64,000 nucleotides of DNA from Tropicimonas sp. IMCC34011 (GTDB lineage: Bacteria > Pseudomonadota > Alphaproteobacteria > Rhodobacterales > Rhodobacteraceae). Where the stretch lies: positions 1 to 64,000 of the forward strand of contig NZ_QMEJ01000006.1 in the NCBI RefSeq assembly GCF_003390865.1. The letters run 5' to 3'. The notes beneath the pieces are model-generated. The model did no database searches, was not told the origin of the DNA, and saw nothing but the letters and a program-made list of their open reading frames with translations. Below, in pieces: positions 9,901-18,600 of the stretch; the first letter of the stretch is position 1, and every line of letters begins with the position of its first letter. The position numbers and the translations under genes are program-made.

Positions 9901-12494
9901 ACTCCGGCACGTTCGACGCCGCGAGCCTCGACAACGACGGCAGCTTCGACAACGAGGCCGGCGGCACTCTGACGCTGACGGGGGACCTCGACAACTCGGG
10001 CGACCTGACGAATGCCGCCACGGCGACGATCAACGCCGACACCTTCTCGCTGACGGACGATGCCATGCTCGACAATGACGGCGACGTCAACGTCACGGGC
10101 GCGGCGGACACGGGCGAAGACACCGAGGTCGACAGCTCCGGCACGTTCGACGCGGCGAGCCTCGACAACGACGGCAGCTTCGACAACGAGGCCGGCGGCA
10201 CGCTGACGCTGACGGGGGACCTCGACAACTCGGGCGACCTGACGAACGCCGCTACGGCGACGATCAACGCGGGTACCTTCTCCCTGACGGATGACGGAAC
10301 GCTCGACAACGACGGTGACTTCAACGTCACCGGCGCGGCGGACACCGAAGAGGGAACCGAGGTCGACAACTCCGGCACGTTCGACGCCGCGAGCCTCGAC
10401 AACGACGGCAGCTTCGACAACGAGGCCGGCGGCACGCTGACGCTGACGGGCGATCTCGACAGCTCGGGCGATATCACCAACGCCGCGACTGGGACCATCA
10501 ACGCCGGCACCTTCTCGCTGACGGATGACGGCACGCTCGACAATAACAACGACTTCAACGTCACGGGCGCGGCGGATACCGAAGAGGGCACCGAGGTCGA
10601 CAACTCCGGCACCTTCGACGCCGCGAGCCTGCTGAACCAGGGTGACTTCGACAACGAAGGCCCCGGAACCGTCACCGTGACGACGCTGACCAACGAAGGC
10701 ACCTTCGACAATAACGGCCTCATCGTCGGCGATCTCGACAACCAGGAAGATGCGACGTTCGAGAGTGCCGGAGTGATCAACGGCGCCGTGACCAATGCCG
10801 GCGATTTCGACCTCGACGGGAACAGCATCGTTTCGGGCAGCTTCACGAACGAGGAGGACGGCGAGGTCTTCGACAGCGGCGCCTTCGCCCTCTCCGGGAT
10901 CACGACCTTCGACAACGACGGAGACGTGACCTTCGACGAGGACGGCAGCTCCCTCACGGCGACAACCTTCGACAACAGCGGCGCGCTGAACTTCCTGGAT
11001 GGGGACCAGACGCTGACGGCGACCACGATGGCCAACTCCGGCACGATCGAGATCCGGGGGGACGACGTGTTCAATGTCGGAACGCTGGACAACGCGGGCG
11101 GTACCATCTCCCTCGTGGACGGCGACACGAACGACAGCTTGGACGTGACGGGCGAGATCCAGGGCGGCACGCTGGCCTTCGACATCTCGCTCGGCTCCGA
11201 TCCCGGATCGACGGACATCCTGACGTTCGGCAGCCTGACGGAGAGCGCCGGCAACCAGCTCCAGCTTGCCTTCAACACGCTCAGCACCGGGGCGATCCTG
11301 TCGAGCCCGCTCGAATTCGCCCTCGGCGACACGACCGGCGTTTCGATCAACAACGCGACGGACGTGACCGGGCTTCCGTCTCCGATCGGGCCGCTCAGCT
11401 ACGTCGTGCTGAACGACGGAAGCAGCCTCGCAGTGGCCTCGGTCATCGATCCGGGTGCGGCGTCGGTAGCGGGCAATATTGGCCTGGTGCAGTCGCTCAT
11501 CAACACGGTGGTCAACCGGCCGTCCTCGCCGTTCGTCTCCGGCCTCGTCTACGACGATGAGGACAAGTGCGGACCGGGCGTCTGGACGCGCGGGCAGGCG
11601 GGGTATGCCGAAGGGACGTCCGATACCGACAACGGCCTCGGCGGGCTGCCCTCGACGGTGCGGGCCAACTATTCGGGCCTGACCTTCGGCGCGGATTACG
11701 GCTGCTTCGACGCGGCGGATGGCGCGTTCGATCTCGCGGGCGGCATCACCGCTGGCGTCAACCGCGGCCAGACCCGGCAGGACATCTTCGCGGTGGACTT
11801 CTCGGGCACCTCGCCGTCGCTGTCGGACGATCGGACCTCGACCACGACCTCGGAGTTCGACCAGCGCTACGTCGGCGGGTACCTCGCCTTCGCGCGCGGG
11901 CCGATCACGGGTGACGTCCAGCTTCGCTTCGAGCGCACGGACTACGAGTTCGATAACGAGGACATCGGCCTTTACGACGAGGAGACCACCTCCGAAGGCA
12001 CCAGCCTGTCGGCCAGCGTCTCCTATGCCTTCCCGCTCGGCGAGGACATGGTCGTCGTGCCCACGGCGGGGATCGGCATCACGCGGTCCGAAACCGAGGA
12101 CCTCGCCTTCCGCGACGAGGACGGCAACAAGATCGGTGAGATCCAGTTCGAGGATCACACCACCAAGATCGGCTTCCTCGGTGCCACTGTCGCGAAGACG
12201 GTCATCTCCGATGCCGGCGACAGCGCGTTCAACTACTTCGGGACGGCGACCTATTACGGCGACTTCTCGGACGACAAGGAAAGCGCATTCGTCATCGACG
12301 ATACCGAACAGGAGATTTCCACCGAGCCGCTCGGCAATTTCGGCGAGCTCTCGGTCGGCTTCAGCTACGTGAGGATCCTCGACGGACAGGTCGGCGCGGC
12401 CAAGCAGCTGAACGCGTCCGTCCGCGCGGATGCGCGCTTCTCGGAGGATGTGGAAGGGTACGGCCTGACGGCCCAGCTCCGGCTCCAGTTCTAA
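3909..12494 (+). CDS. Giant autotransporter with repeat-rich passenger
   Basis: 2,861 residues. Residues 1 to about 48 are a long signal sequence: an extended N-region, a hydrophobic core ALAAALTLLMGAG, then AEAQ. The passenger (about 49-2540) is a beta-helix-like series of short strands rich in Asp, Asn, Thr, Gly and Ala, with recurring LTNxG, LDNxG and GTFDAASL units, and includes a 78-residue tandem repeat. Residues about 2550-2861 form the outer-membrane beta-barrel and end in Phe (AQLRLQF). The only obvious cysteines, C2554 and C2599, lie at the barrel start. This is type Va secretion; adhesion or biofilm formation is the usual role. It sits between the two transcription units of the T6SS locus and is followed by a clear terminator. 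Confidence 0.93.
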   Translation: MVCQISSPARPVVRFDLALHGNPRTFLSTTALAAALTLLMGAGGAEAQLYWYPMGQSSAEGGSGNWSQADQNWNGAEDGTGSQLGWQNDAPGTFGGTPGTVTVTKDVSVGTLTFEADGYTVAGGDGKITGFSTKDPAALTFAGTKEAAVTFDSAFDTTGNPNSVRIEDGADQNNTVVFTGQNTFGNQVLVQNNGTLVTSGRTQASQITVDATGSVTASGTGVNTEDGTGSGIVSNVTNSGAFVADGPLDVVGIFTTADAGTLDVGSDMDVSGDFTQASSSALEVGSGDSLTVGDLFVGTGGGGPGSTINVADGGSLSADSTNAYANVRNGSDLNVAGDTSFRYYQIFQGGELNVESGGTAAAYSGGVNAGGAATGGAQGVNFDANGGTITVAEGGELVASSGSIGATLVRSNGALDTAGRVDSGVTNFGTLTAEGTGTIAGEDTGDGIEGNVLNIGSLVLSGALEIEGNVTNTVVVRDNDPDFVGSIDLGGSALVISGTLTQSSTETLVIDNGESLIAGSVSIASGSTIDVAGALLTDTTPNVPEDTLDGSIQLSGSLNVQETGSVDTGSLTFNEGASLTNDGTVTVGTLTNNSDSLTLGGTGTYEIGTFDNQGDLNVTTDVDLGDVLSNSDLIEIDAGATLSAGVINNLGAGTIEVEGTLFGTSNTVNNDGTINVYGGGTLQDNGAINNLAGGTLTFDNSDDAGAGTTGAVMTLSADLNDDDPEEDVVTNSGTLTVEGNGDATTDLTVTSNLVNTADDAGTIEDDRGSVTISEGSVVVFADAGETLSVTNAGDFTLANDDDDSTSAATELEVETFTNADGGVLTIEDELDGDDASTFTLDANLVNEAGATANLSGIIGGDTYAGDITNDGTIDDNGDLTVNGTVTNQSGGSFTVDTGTLTAGQFNNTGTDGAATPTASTFTVGTTANLTGLSNAAGGAVSVTDGGTLNVSEAGVATDTITNDGTGTTFTLSGDGSSAQAETIDNTDGATFTIGDGTTVATTSADADAFDNAATLDINGGTLTSNLTNSGDADANGTITGDVSNSGTGATFDANGDLTVTGDFSNDDSADFTVSAGTTSISGTLTNDSAGSDGDDYGIVVSSGTTLEAADIVNEEDATILVDNATLLGTDDGTTTNSGTITVTGGGAALDNGAIENTATGTYVFDGDAGSNPGAAMTFNADADNDNETYTPPYAAGTDEDVIFNEGAIEVVSGTVNSESTLDNQAGGSLSIDDGASYIVSNTGSDTDNTIFNEGTITVGEDGGAGGSELEAPTIANLDGGTIDVNASTLDTDLANEGTVTMSGTLTGDLLNTDIDNDGSAGTFTADGTLGIGGSVTNQEGADFNVADGTTTVDGTFTNTSGTDAGAAPATLDLVGGDLDVAGQLTNEAGSDITVLDNTLTASNIVNSGAGTTLTATSGDIIADTSTVENSAGASISITDGGTFQVETDLTNTGADSSIAIAGDTGDTDDNLTADSVTNSAGASLTLSGGADGTIDGDITNTGADTELTVTGAGTTLETQTLDNLDTATLTVSDDAVLTLTSGDDDALDNAATFNLDGARLVGNLTNTGTVTANGTGAVGGTGTGNGIEGDVDNEGAGSFTLDGDLDVDGSFENTDTATLDTAGNDLTVSGTLTQTSSTAIDVDGGETVTVADLSIGEDSVVNVEGAGSTLITDEDQDGTADGDIDVAENGALTVGADGTVETDTATFDGLLSNEGTFDAEGAVTVTGTGTAAAGDASAPGAQNGVYNAGDFDAASLDLDGDFYNDLDGDVDIAGLADNDGTIVNLGTFDAASIVSSGDLTNAAPGTINAGTFSLTDDGTLDNDGDFNVTGAADTEEGTEVDNSGTFDAASLDNDGSFDNEAGGTLTLTGDLDNSGALTNAATATINAGTFSLTDDGTLDNNGDFNVTGAADTEEGTEVDNSGTFDAASLDNDGSFDNEAGGTLTLTGDLDNSGDLTNAATATINSDTFSLTDDGTLDNDGDFNVTGAADTEEGTEVDNSGTFDAASLDNDGSFDNEAGGTLTLTGDLDNSGDLTNAATATINADTFSLTDDAMLDNDGDVNVTGAADTGEDTEVDSSGTFDAASLDNDGSFDNEAGGTLTLTGDLDNSGDLTNAATATINAGTFSLTDDGTLDNDGDFNVTGAADTEEGTEVDNSGTFDAASLDNDGSFDNEAGGTLTLTGDLDSSGDITNAATGTINAGTFSLTDDGTLDNNNDFNVTGAADTEEGTEVDNSGTFDAASLLNQGDFDNEGPGTVTVTTLTNEGTFDNNGLIVGDLDNQEDATFESAGVINGAVTNAGDFDLDGNSIVSGSFTNEEDGEVFDSGAFALSGITTFDNDGDVTFDEDGSSLTATTFDNSGALNFLDGDQTLTATTMANSGTIEIRGDDVFNVGTLDNAGGTISLVDGDTNDSLDVTGEIQGGTLAFDISLGSDPGSTDILTFGSLTESAGNQLQLAFNTLSTGAILSSPLEFALGDTTGVSINNATDVTGLPSPIGPLSYVVLNDGSSLAVASVIDPGAASVAGNIGLVQSLINTVVNRPSSPFVSGLVYDDEDKCGPGVWTRGQAGYAEGTSDTDNGLGGLPSTVRANYSGLTFGADYGCFDAADGAFDLAGGITAGVNRGQTRQDIFAVDFSGTSPSLSDDRTSTTTSEFDQRYVGGYLAFARGPITGDVQLRFERTDYEFDNEDIGLYDEETTSEGTSLSASVSYAFPLGEDMVVVPTAGIGITRSETEDLAFRDEDGNKIGEIQFEDHTTKIGFLGATVAKTVISDAGDSAFNYFGTATYYGDFSDDKESAFVIDDTEQEISTEPLGNFGELSVGFSYVRILDGQVGAAKQLNASVRADARFSEDVEGYGLTAQLRLQF
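9297..10631 (+). repeat. Tandem 234-bp (78-residue) repeats in the autotransporter passenger
   Basis: Units begin at 9297, 9531, 9765, 9999, 10233 and 10467: five full copies and a sixth of about 55 codons. Each reads LTNAATxTINAGTF, then LTDDGTLDNDGDFNVTGAA, DNSGTFDAASLDNDGSFDN and GGTLTLTGDLDNSG. Copies are nearly identical at DNA level; the fourth is the most divergent (it has AMLDNDGDVN and TGEDTEVDSS). Such arrays can change in length by recombination. Confidence 0.95.
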
Positions 12495-12550
12495 GCCTGC
12501 CGGCGGGGTGCGGGATCGCGCCCTGCCGATACGCCAGACAAAAAAACAGC

Positions 12551-12578
12551 GGGGCGCCGATTGGCGCCCCGTTGCCGT
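12551..12578 (+). terminator. Rho-independent terminator after the autotransporter
   Basis: An 8-bp perfect GC stem, GGGGCGCC / GGCGCCCC (12551-12558 with 12563-12570), with a 4-base loop, followed by GTTGCCGTTTT. A run of A precedes it, so it might work in both directions. Confidence 0.8.
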
Positions 12579-12671
12579 TTTGCGGGTCTGATGTATGGTA
12601 AAGGTGCCGTCGCGTCCGTCAGGACATTTGCCGATACGGTAATAGCATTTCTAATTCGGTGCAGCGCTTAG

Positions 12672-14006
12672 ATGTCGTGGTATTCCAAGGTCGCATGGAA
12701 GGAAGGCCTGTTCCTCCAGCCGCATCATTTCCAGCAGAGCGATCGCTATTTCGAAAAGCTTCTCGAGGCACGGACGCGTCTCGCCTCTCCCTACCCATGG
12801 GGGTTCGCCCAGCTCGAGATCGACCGGGATATTTCCCAGCAGATGAAGTTCGGCCTGCGCGTCGCGACGGGCATCTTTCCGGACGGCACCCCGTTCGACC
12901 TTCCCGGCACCTCCGTCCTGCCCGATCCGGTGGCGATCCCCGAGGGCTCCGAGGGCGCCTTCGTCTGGCTGACCCTGCCGATGGCGCAGATGAACGGTCG
13001 GGAAATCGGCACCGATGACGAGACGAGCCGCTCCGCGCGCTACCGCCTCGGGGTGGAGACGGTGTCGGACAGCACCGCGGCGATGCGGCTCGAGCAGGCG
13101 ATCGAGGTCGCCCATCCCCGCGCCGAATTCGACGTGCGCAAGACGGAGAAGCCGGGCTATCACTGCCTCAAGCTCGCCCGCATCGTCGAGGTGCGGGACC
13201 AGCAGGTGGTGTTCGATGAGAAGTTCGCGCCGCCGGTCCTCTCCGTGCAGGCGCATCCCGTGGTGGCAGGCTGGATCGAGCGGGTCGTCGGCTGGACGGA
13301 AACGAAACTGGAAAGCCTCGCGCGCTACGCCTCGGACCCCTCGTCGGGCGGCGGTCTCCAGGCGACGGACTACTTCATGCTGCTGGTCCTCAACCGTGAG
13401 ATCAACCTGCTGAAGCACTACCGCCACAGCCGCTTCATTCATCCCGAAGAGCTCTACCAGCTCTTCCTGCGGCTGGCCGGGGAACTCTGGACGTTCGACA
13501 CCAACCGCCTCGCGCCAGAATACAAGCCCTACGACCAGAACGACCTCGCGGCGACCTTCGAGCCGGTGGTGAGGGACATCCAGCGCCTGCTTTCGCGCGA
13601 CGTGGGCCGCGCGGTCAGGCTCGACCTGCAGGAGCTGCATCCGGGCAGCTATATCGGCAAGGTCACCGACCGGAACCTCTTCCGCGACGCCTCCTTCGTG
13701 GTGGAGGTCGCCGCCGACAAACCGCTGACGCAGATCCAGCAGCAATTCCCGGCGCTCTGCAAGGTCGGCCCCAACACGCAGATGAACAACATCGTCAACA
13801 ACAACCTGCCGGGGCTGGAGCTGGTGCATACGCCGACGCCGCCGCGGCAGATCCGGGCCGTCACCTCCCACGTCTATTTCTACATCGACAAGAGCAGCCC
13901 GATGTGGCGCGAGTTCTCCACGGCGCCCGCCATCGGGATGCACTTCGCCGGCCAGTGGCCCGAGCTGAAGCTCGAGCTCTGGGCCATTCAGGAGAACCGC
14001 TCGTGA
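12672..14006 (+). CDS. tssK: T6SS baseplate protein TssK
   Basis: 444 residues, the usual family length. The N-terminus SWYSKVAWKEGLFLQPHHFQQ is the family signature, and the C-terminus has HVYFYIDKSSPMW. TssK trimers link the baseplate (TssE, F, G) to the TssL/TssM membrane complex. It opens a tightly packed rightward unit tssK-tssL-tssM-tagF; its TGA overlaps the GTG start of tssL (GTGA). The baseplate and sheath genes tssA, B, C, E, F, G, H and hcp are not in the window and probably lie further left. Confidence 0.97.
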   Translation: MSWYSKVAWKEGLFLQPHHFQQSDRYFEKLLEARTRLASPYPWGFAQLEIDRDISQQMKFGLRVATGIFPDGTPFDLPGTSVLPDPVAIPEGSEGAFVWLTLPMAQMNGREIGTDDETSRSARYRLGVETVSDSTAAMRLEQAIEVAHPRAEFDVRKTEKPGYHCLKLARIVEVRDQQVVFDEKFAPPVLSVQAHPVVAGWIERVVGWTETKLESLARYASDPSSGGGLQATDYFMLLVLNREINLLKHYRHSRFIHPEELYQLFLRLAGELWTFDTNRLAPEYKPYDQNDLAATFEPVVRDIQRLLSRDVGRAVRLDLQELHPGSYIGKVTDRNLFRDASFVVEVAADKPLTQIQQQFPALCKVGPNTQMNNIVNNNLPGLELVHTPTPPRQIRAVTSHVYFYIDKSSPMWREFSTAPAIGMHFAGQWPELKLELWAIQENRS

Positions 14007-15646
14007 CCGACAAGAAGGACCCCGGCAAGACCGTCATCAGACCGATGCCCGGTGGGGGCTTCGGTCAGGGCGATGCGAAATCCCCGCCGGCGGGCGGCGC
14101 GCAGAAGACGGTGATCGGCGGAATGCCCCCCGCGGGGGCGCCGCCCGCGGCAGGCGGCCAGAAGACGGTGATCGGCGGCGTGCCCCCTGCAAGCGGCTTC
14201 GGCGGCGGCTTCGGTGGCCCGCCCCCGGGGCAGGGGAGCGGCGGCGGTTTCGGCGGTCCCTCGGCGGACGATGTCTGGGGCGGTGGCGGCGGGGGCACGG
14301 GGGCGAACCCGCCGGGCGACCCGAATGCCTGGATGGGGGCGAAGCCGAAGGACGAGGGCTTCTTCCCGGACGTCCGCAAGCCCGAGCCGCATATCCATCG
14401 TCAGCCGACCCGCAAGATCAGCCTCGACAAGGCCCTCTCCGCCAAGACCTCCGGGCATTCCTCCGAAGCGAACCCGATCACCGCCGCCGCGGCGTCCCTC
14501 CTGATCCTCTTCGGCCGCCTGCGCTCCGGCGTCGTGGACATGCACGCCCTGCCGCTGATGCAGCACGTCACCGAGGAGATCGAGGGCTTCGAGCGCCGCG
14601 TCCTCGAAGCCGGCGTCGATCCGCAGGATGCGATGGTCGCGAAGTACTGTCTCTGCGGCACGGCGGACGACATCGTCCAGAACCTGCCCGGGACGGACAA
14701 GGCGACGTGGCTGCAATATTCCATGGTCGCGCGGTTCTTCAACAAGCGCACCTCCGGCGTCGGCTTCTTCCAGGAGGTCGACAAGGCGCTCCAGAACCCG
14801 GCGCACAAGTACAACCTGCTGGAGCTGATGCTGGTCTGCCTCCAGCTCGGCTTCGAGGGCCAGTATCGCGGCCAGCCGGGCGGGGACGTGCAGCTCCAGA
14901 ACGTCAAGCGCGGCATCTACGAGGCGCTCCGCCGGGTGAAGCCGCGCGGGGATGACGACATCTCCCCCCGCTGGAAGCCGGTGGAGATGATGCGCAAGAG
15001 CAAGTTCGGCGGCGTGCCGGTCTGGGTCATCGCCATCATCGCCGCGGCGCTTCTGACGGCTGCGTATTTCGCCATGCGCCTGATGCTGGTGGACGAGGGC
15101 AACGCGCTCGCGACCCGCATGACCTCCCTCCATCCGCCAGAGATGATCACGATCAACCGGGACACCGCCGTCGAGGCCTACGTGCCGCCGCCGCCACCGG
15201 TGGAGGAGAACGGCCAGTTCGAGCGGATCACCGAGGCGCTGGCTGGCGATCCCGTCGAGGTCAGCCGCACGGGCGACTTCATCGTCCTCGACGTGAACAA
15301 CGCCGTCCTCTTCGACAGCGGAAAGGCCGAGGTGAAGGCGGAGTTCGCGCCGCTCGCCGAGAAGATCGCCGCGGCGCTCGACGGGGAGCCGGGCCCGGTG
15401 CGCATCGTCGGGCATACGGACAACGTGCCCATGTCCGGAACGGGCCGCTACAAGAACAACTTCGAGCTGTCCGTCGCCCGCGCGAACGGTGTCGCGGGAA
15501 TGATGACGCCGCTCTTCACCGACGCCGCCCGGGTCGAGGTGGACGGGCGGGGAGAGGACGAGCCGCGTTCGGACAACGCGACGCCCGAGGGCCGCGCCGC
15601 CAACCGGCGGGTGGAAATCATGATCCAGCGAGAGGACACGCTCTGA
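14003..15646 (+). CDS. tssL: T6SS TssL (DotU/IcmH) with OmpA-like peptidoglycan-binding domain
   Basis: 547 residues from GTG 14003, which overlaps the tssK stop; the frame is open upstream but coupling and family N-terminus favour this start. Residues 1 to about 65 are a Gly/Pro-rich cytoplasmic tail with three KTVI motifs (Thr10, Thr36, Thr55). The DotU domain spans about 155-335, one membrane segment about 337-360 (VWVIAIIAAALLTAAYFAM), and an OmpA-like domain about 430-547 (GHTDNVP, NFELSVARA, NRRVEI). The protein anchors the machine in the inner membrane with TssM and binds peptidoglycan. In Agrobacterium, PpkA phosphorylates TssL and Fha then binds it; all these partners are encoded here. 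Confidence 0.96.
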   Translation: MTDKKDPGKTVIRPMPGGGFGQGDAKSPPAGGAQKTVIGGMPPAGAPPAAGGQKTVIGGVPPASGFGGGFGGPPPGQGSGGGFGGPSADDVWGGGGGGTGANPPGDPNAWMGAKPKDEGFFPDVRKPEPHIHRQPTRKISLDKALSAKTSGHSSEANPITAAAASLLILFGRLRSGVVDMHALPLMQHVTEEIEGFERRVLEAGVDPQDAMVAKYCLCGTADDIVQNLPGTDKATWLQYSMVARFFNKRTSGVGFFQEVDKALQNPAHKYNLLELMLVCLQLGFEGQYRGQPGGDVQLQNVKRGIYEALRRVKPRGDDDISPRWKPVEMMRKSKFGGVPVWVIAIIAAALLTAAYFAMRLMLVDEGNALATRMTSLHPPEMITINRDTAVEAYVPPPPPVEENGQFERITEALAGDPVEVSRTGDFIVLDVNNAVLFDSGKAEVKAEFAPLAEKIAAALDGEPGPVRIVGHTDNVPMSGTGRYKNNFELSVARANGVAGMMTPLFTDAARVEVDGRGEDEPRSDNATPEGRAANRRVEIMIQREDTL

Positions 15647-15678
15647 GCGGCCCGGAGGGCTCGAGGAGAGAAACAGGT

Positions 15679-18600
15679 ATGGTCAAGAAGATCCTGCTCG
15701 GAACGATTATCGTCCTCGCCCTGGTGCTCTGGGCGATCATGGTGTGGTTCGCCTTTCCGCTCGTGGGCTTCGGCGAGACGCGGCCCTTCGATCCCGTCTG
15801 GGTGCGCGTCGCTCTGATCGCGGCGGTCTGGGTCACGGTCGGGATCGTCTATCTCGTCAAGTTCATCCGCCGCCGCCGCGCCGCGAAGGCGCTGGAAGAG
15901 GCGATGACCGAGCCGCAGGTGTCCGACGATGGCGAGGTGCTGTCCGAGAAGATGGGCGAGGCCCTGTCCGTCCTGAAGCAGTCCTCCGGCTCAAAGTCGT
16001 ACCTCTACGAACTGCCGTGGTACGTCATCATCGGCCCGCCCGGCGCCGGCAAGACGACTGCGCTGCTGAATTCCGGCATCAAGTTCCCCCTCGCGGAGAA
16101 GGGGGAGGGCGCCGTCGCGGGGGTCGGCGGCACGCGGTACTGCGACTGGTGGTTCTCGGAGGAAGCGGTCCTGATCGACACCGCCGGCCGCTACACCACG
16201 CAGGACAGCGATGCCGAGGCGGACAAGGAGAGCTGGTTCTCCTTCCTCAAGCTGCTGAAGACCCACCGTGCCAACCAGCCGATCAACGGCGTCATCCTCG
16301 CCATCTCGCTACAGGAGATCATGACCGGCACGCCGGCGGAGCTTGACGCCCATGCCGAGACGATCCGCCAGCGCCTGATCGAGCTGAACGAGCAGCTCAA
16401 GGTCGATTTCCCGGTCTATGTCCTCTTCACCAAGGCGGACCTCATCTCCGGGTTCATGGAGTATTTCGGCTCCTTCTCGCAGTCCCGCCGTCAGAAGGTC
16501 TGGGGTCACACCTTCCAGACATCCTCCAAGAAGGAACCGACCGTCGAGCAGTTCGGGAGCGAGTACGACGCGCTCGTGGGACGCCTCTCGGAGGAGGTAA
16601 CGGACCGCCTCCAGGAAGAGCCCGACGGCGTGAACCGGATCGCGATCTTCGGGTTCCCGGGACAGGTCGCGATGCTTCGTGACCGCCTGTCGAGCTTCAT
16701 GACCGGCATCTTCGGCCATACCCGCTACAAGGTGAACGCGAACCTCCGCGGGTTCTACTTCACCTCGGGCACCCAGGAAGGCACGCCGATCGACCAGGTC
16801 CTCGGGGCGATGGACCGCTCCTTCGGCGGTGCGGCCGCCGCCGCCGGCATGGGCGGGCGGGGCAAGTCGTTCTTCCTTCACGACCTTCTGCGGCGCGTCA
16901 TCTTCTCGGAGGCGGGCTGGGTCTCCACCGATCGGCGCGCGGTGATGCGCGCGCGCGTCCTGAGGTACGGCGCCTACGGCGCGATCACCGCCGCGAGCGT
17001 GGCGCTCCTTGGGCTGTGGGGCTGGTCCTTCTGGCAGAACCGGGAGCTCGTGCGCACCGCGGAGGCGGCGCTGGCCGACTACGAGCTGGCCGCGCAGGAG
17101 GAACTTCAATCGGCCGAGGTGTCCGATCCCGACCTTCTGAACGTCGTCGCCTATCTCGACATGCTCCGGTCCATGCCGACGGGCTATGTCGATGCCGAGG
17201 AGGACGCCGCCCTCACCGAGCGTTTCGGCCTGTCCCAGCGGGAGAGACTCGAAAGCGCCTCCCGCACGACCTACAGGCAGGCGCTGGAGCGAATGTTCCG
17301 CTCGCGCCTGATCCTGAGGCTCGAACAGCAGCTTCAGCAGTTCATCCGCGAAGGCGAGGTGCTGGCGACCTACGAGACGTTGAAGGTCTACAAGCTTCTG
17401 GGCGATGCCGCGCCCAAATCGGACGATCAGGTGATCCTCGCCTGGTTCCGGGAGGACTGGCGCTCGGACCTGTATCCCGGTCCGCAGAACGCCGACAACC
17501 GCGCTTCCCTCGAGGCGCATCTCGTCGCGATGCTCGAACTCGACGCTGCACAGGAGCCGAGCTTCGAGCTGAACGGCGCCCTGATCGACCAGGCCGAGCG
17601 GATGCTGGCGCGGATGAACGTGGCCGACCAGGCCTATTCCCTGATCCAGGCCTCCGTGCAGTTCACGCCGATCGAACCCTTCTCGGTCGAGAACCGCTCC
17701 GGGCGGGACGCCGAACTCGTCTTCGAGACGGTGAACGGCGAGGCGCTCGACGAACAGGTGATCCCCGCGCTCTACACCTATGCCGGGTTCCACGACTTCT
17801 TCCTGCCGCAACTCGGTGAGATCGCGGACCGGATCCTCGATGAACGCTGGGTGATGGGGGAGTATGCGGAAGCCGCCGATATCGAGGACCAGATCGGCCA
17901 GATCGGTCCCATCCTGATCGATCGCTATACCGATGACTGGATCCGCGAATGGGAAGCGGTGCTCGGCAACATCAAGCTGCGGCCCATGGCAGCGGACAGC
18001 CCGGCCTATCAGGCGCTCGCGGCCGCGTCGGCAGCGCGCACCTCTCCGATCCTTTTGCTCACGCAGGAGGTCGGCGCCGAAACGCGGCTGACGTCGGAAT
18101 TCGAAGGGGATGACGGCGGCGGGCCGGCGATCGATGCCGGGGCAGCCGGGGAAGCGGCTGGAGAGGTCGGCGCCCTCGTCGCACAGGAGACGATCAGGCG
18201 GCAGAACTACTATGCCCGGATCGGCCTCGAGGCGGTCTTCGACAAGAGCCAGGCCCGCGTCGGTCCGGGCAGCTCGGCCGGCAGTGCCCGCCGCCTTCCG
18301 GGGGCCGAGATCGAGGCCTATTTCGCCGATTGGCATGACCTGACCGAAGGCGCGCCCGGTCAGCGGCGCATCGATCTGCTCCTCGCCACGCTCAACGACA
18401 TGCAGCGCAGCCTCATCCTCGCGGTGGACTTCCCGAACCAGGCCGCGGCCCAGATGCCGGCGCAGATCGGCGCCCTGAAGCAGGCCGCGTCCCGCCTGCC
18501 CGACGCGCTGGCGCGGATGACCTCGGAGGCGATCGACGATTTCGAGGGGGACGCGGCCAATACCGACATCGCTCGACTGAACGAGGCGCTCAATTCCTCC

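Noticed and set aside
9297-10631. Tandem repeats as a possible CRISPR array or satellite
   Set aside because: The units are 234 bp, directly adjacent without spacers and in frame with the autotransporter coding sequence.
5289-12158. A 2,289-codon open frame antisense to the autotransporter, plus a second one at 9194-11353
   Set aside because: They mirror the biased Asp/Asn/Thr/Gly codons of the real gene, contain Val/Glu/Arg or Ser/Pro monotony, no domain and no ribosome site.
13904-14002. Longer N-terminus for tssL
   Set aside because: It would overlap tssK by 100 bases with an Arg-rich non-family sequence; GTG 14003 is coupled to the tssK stop.
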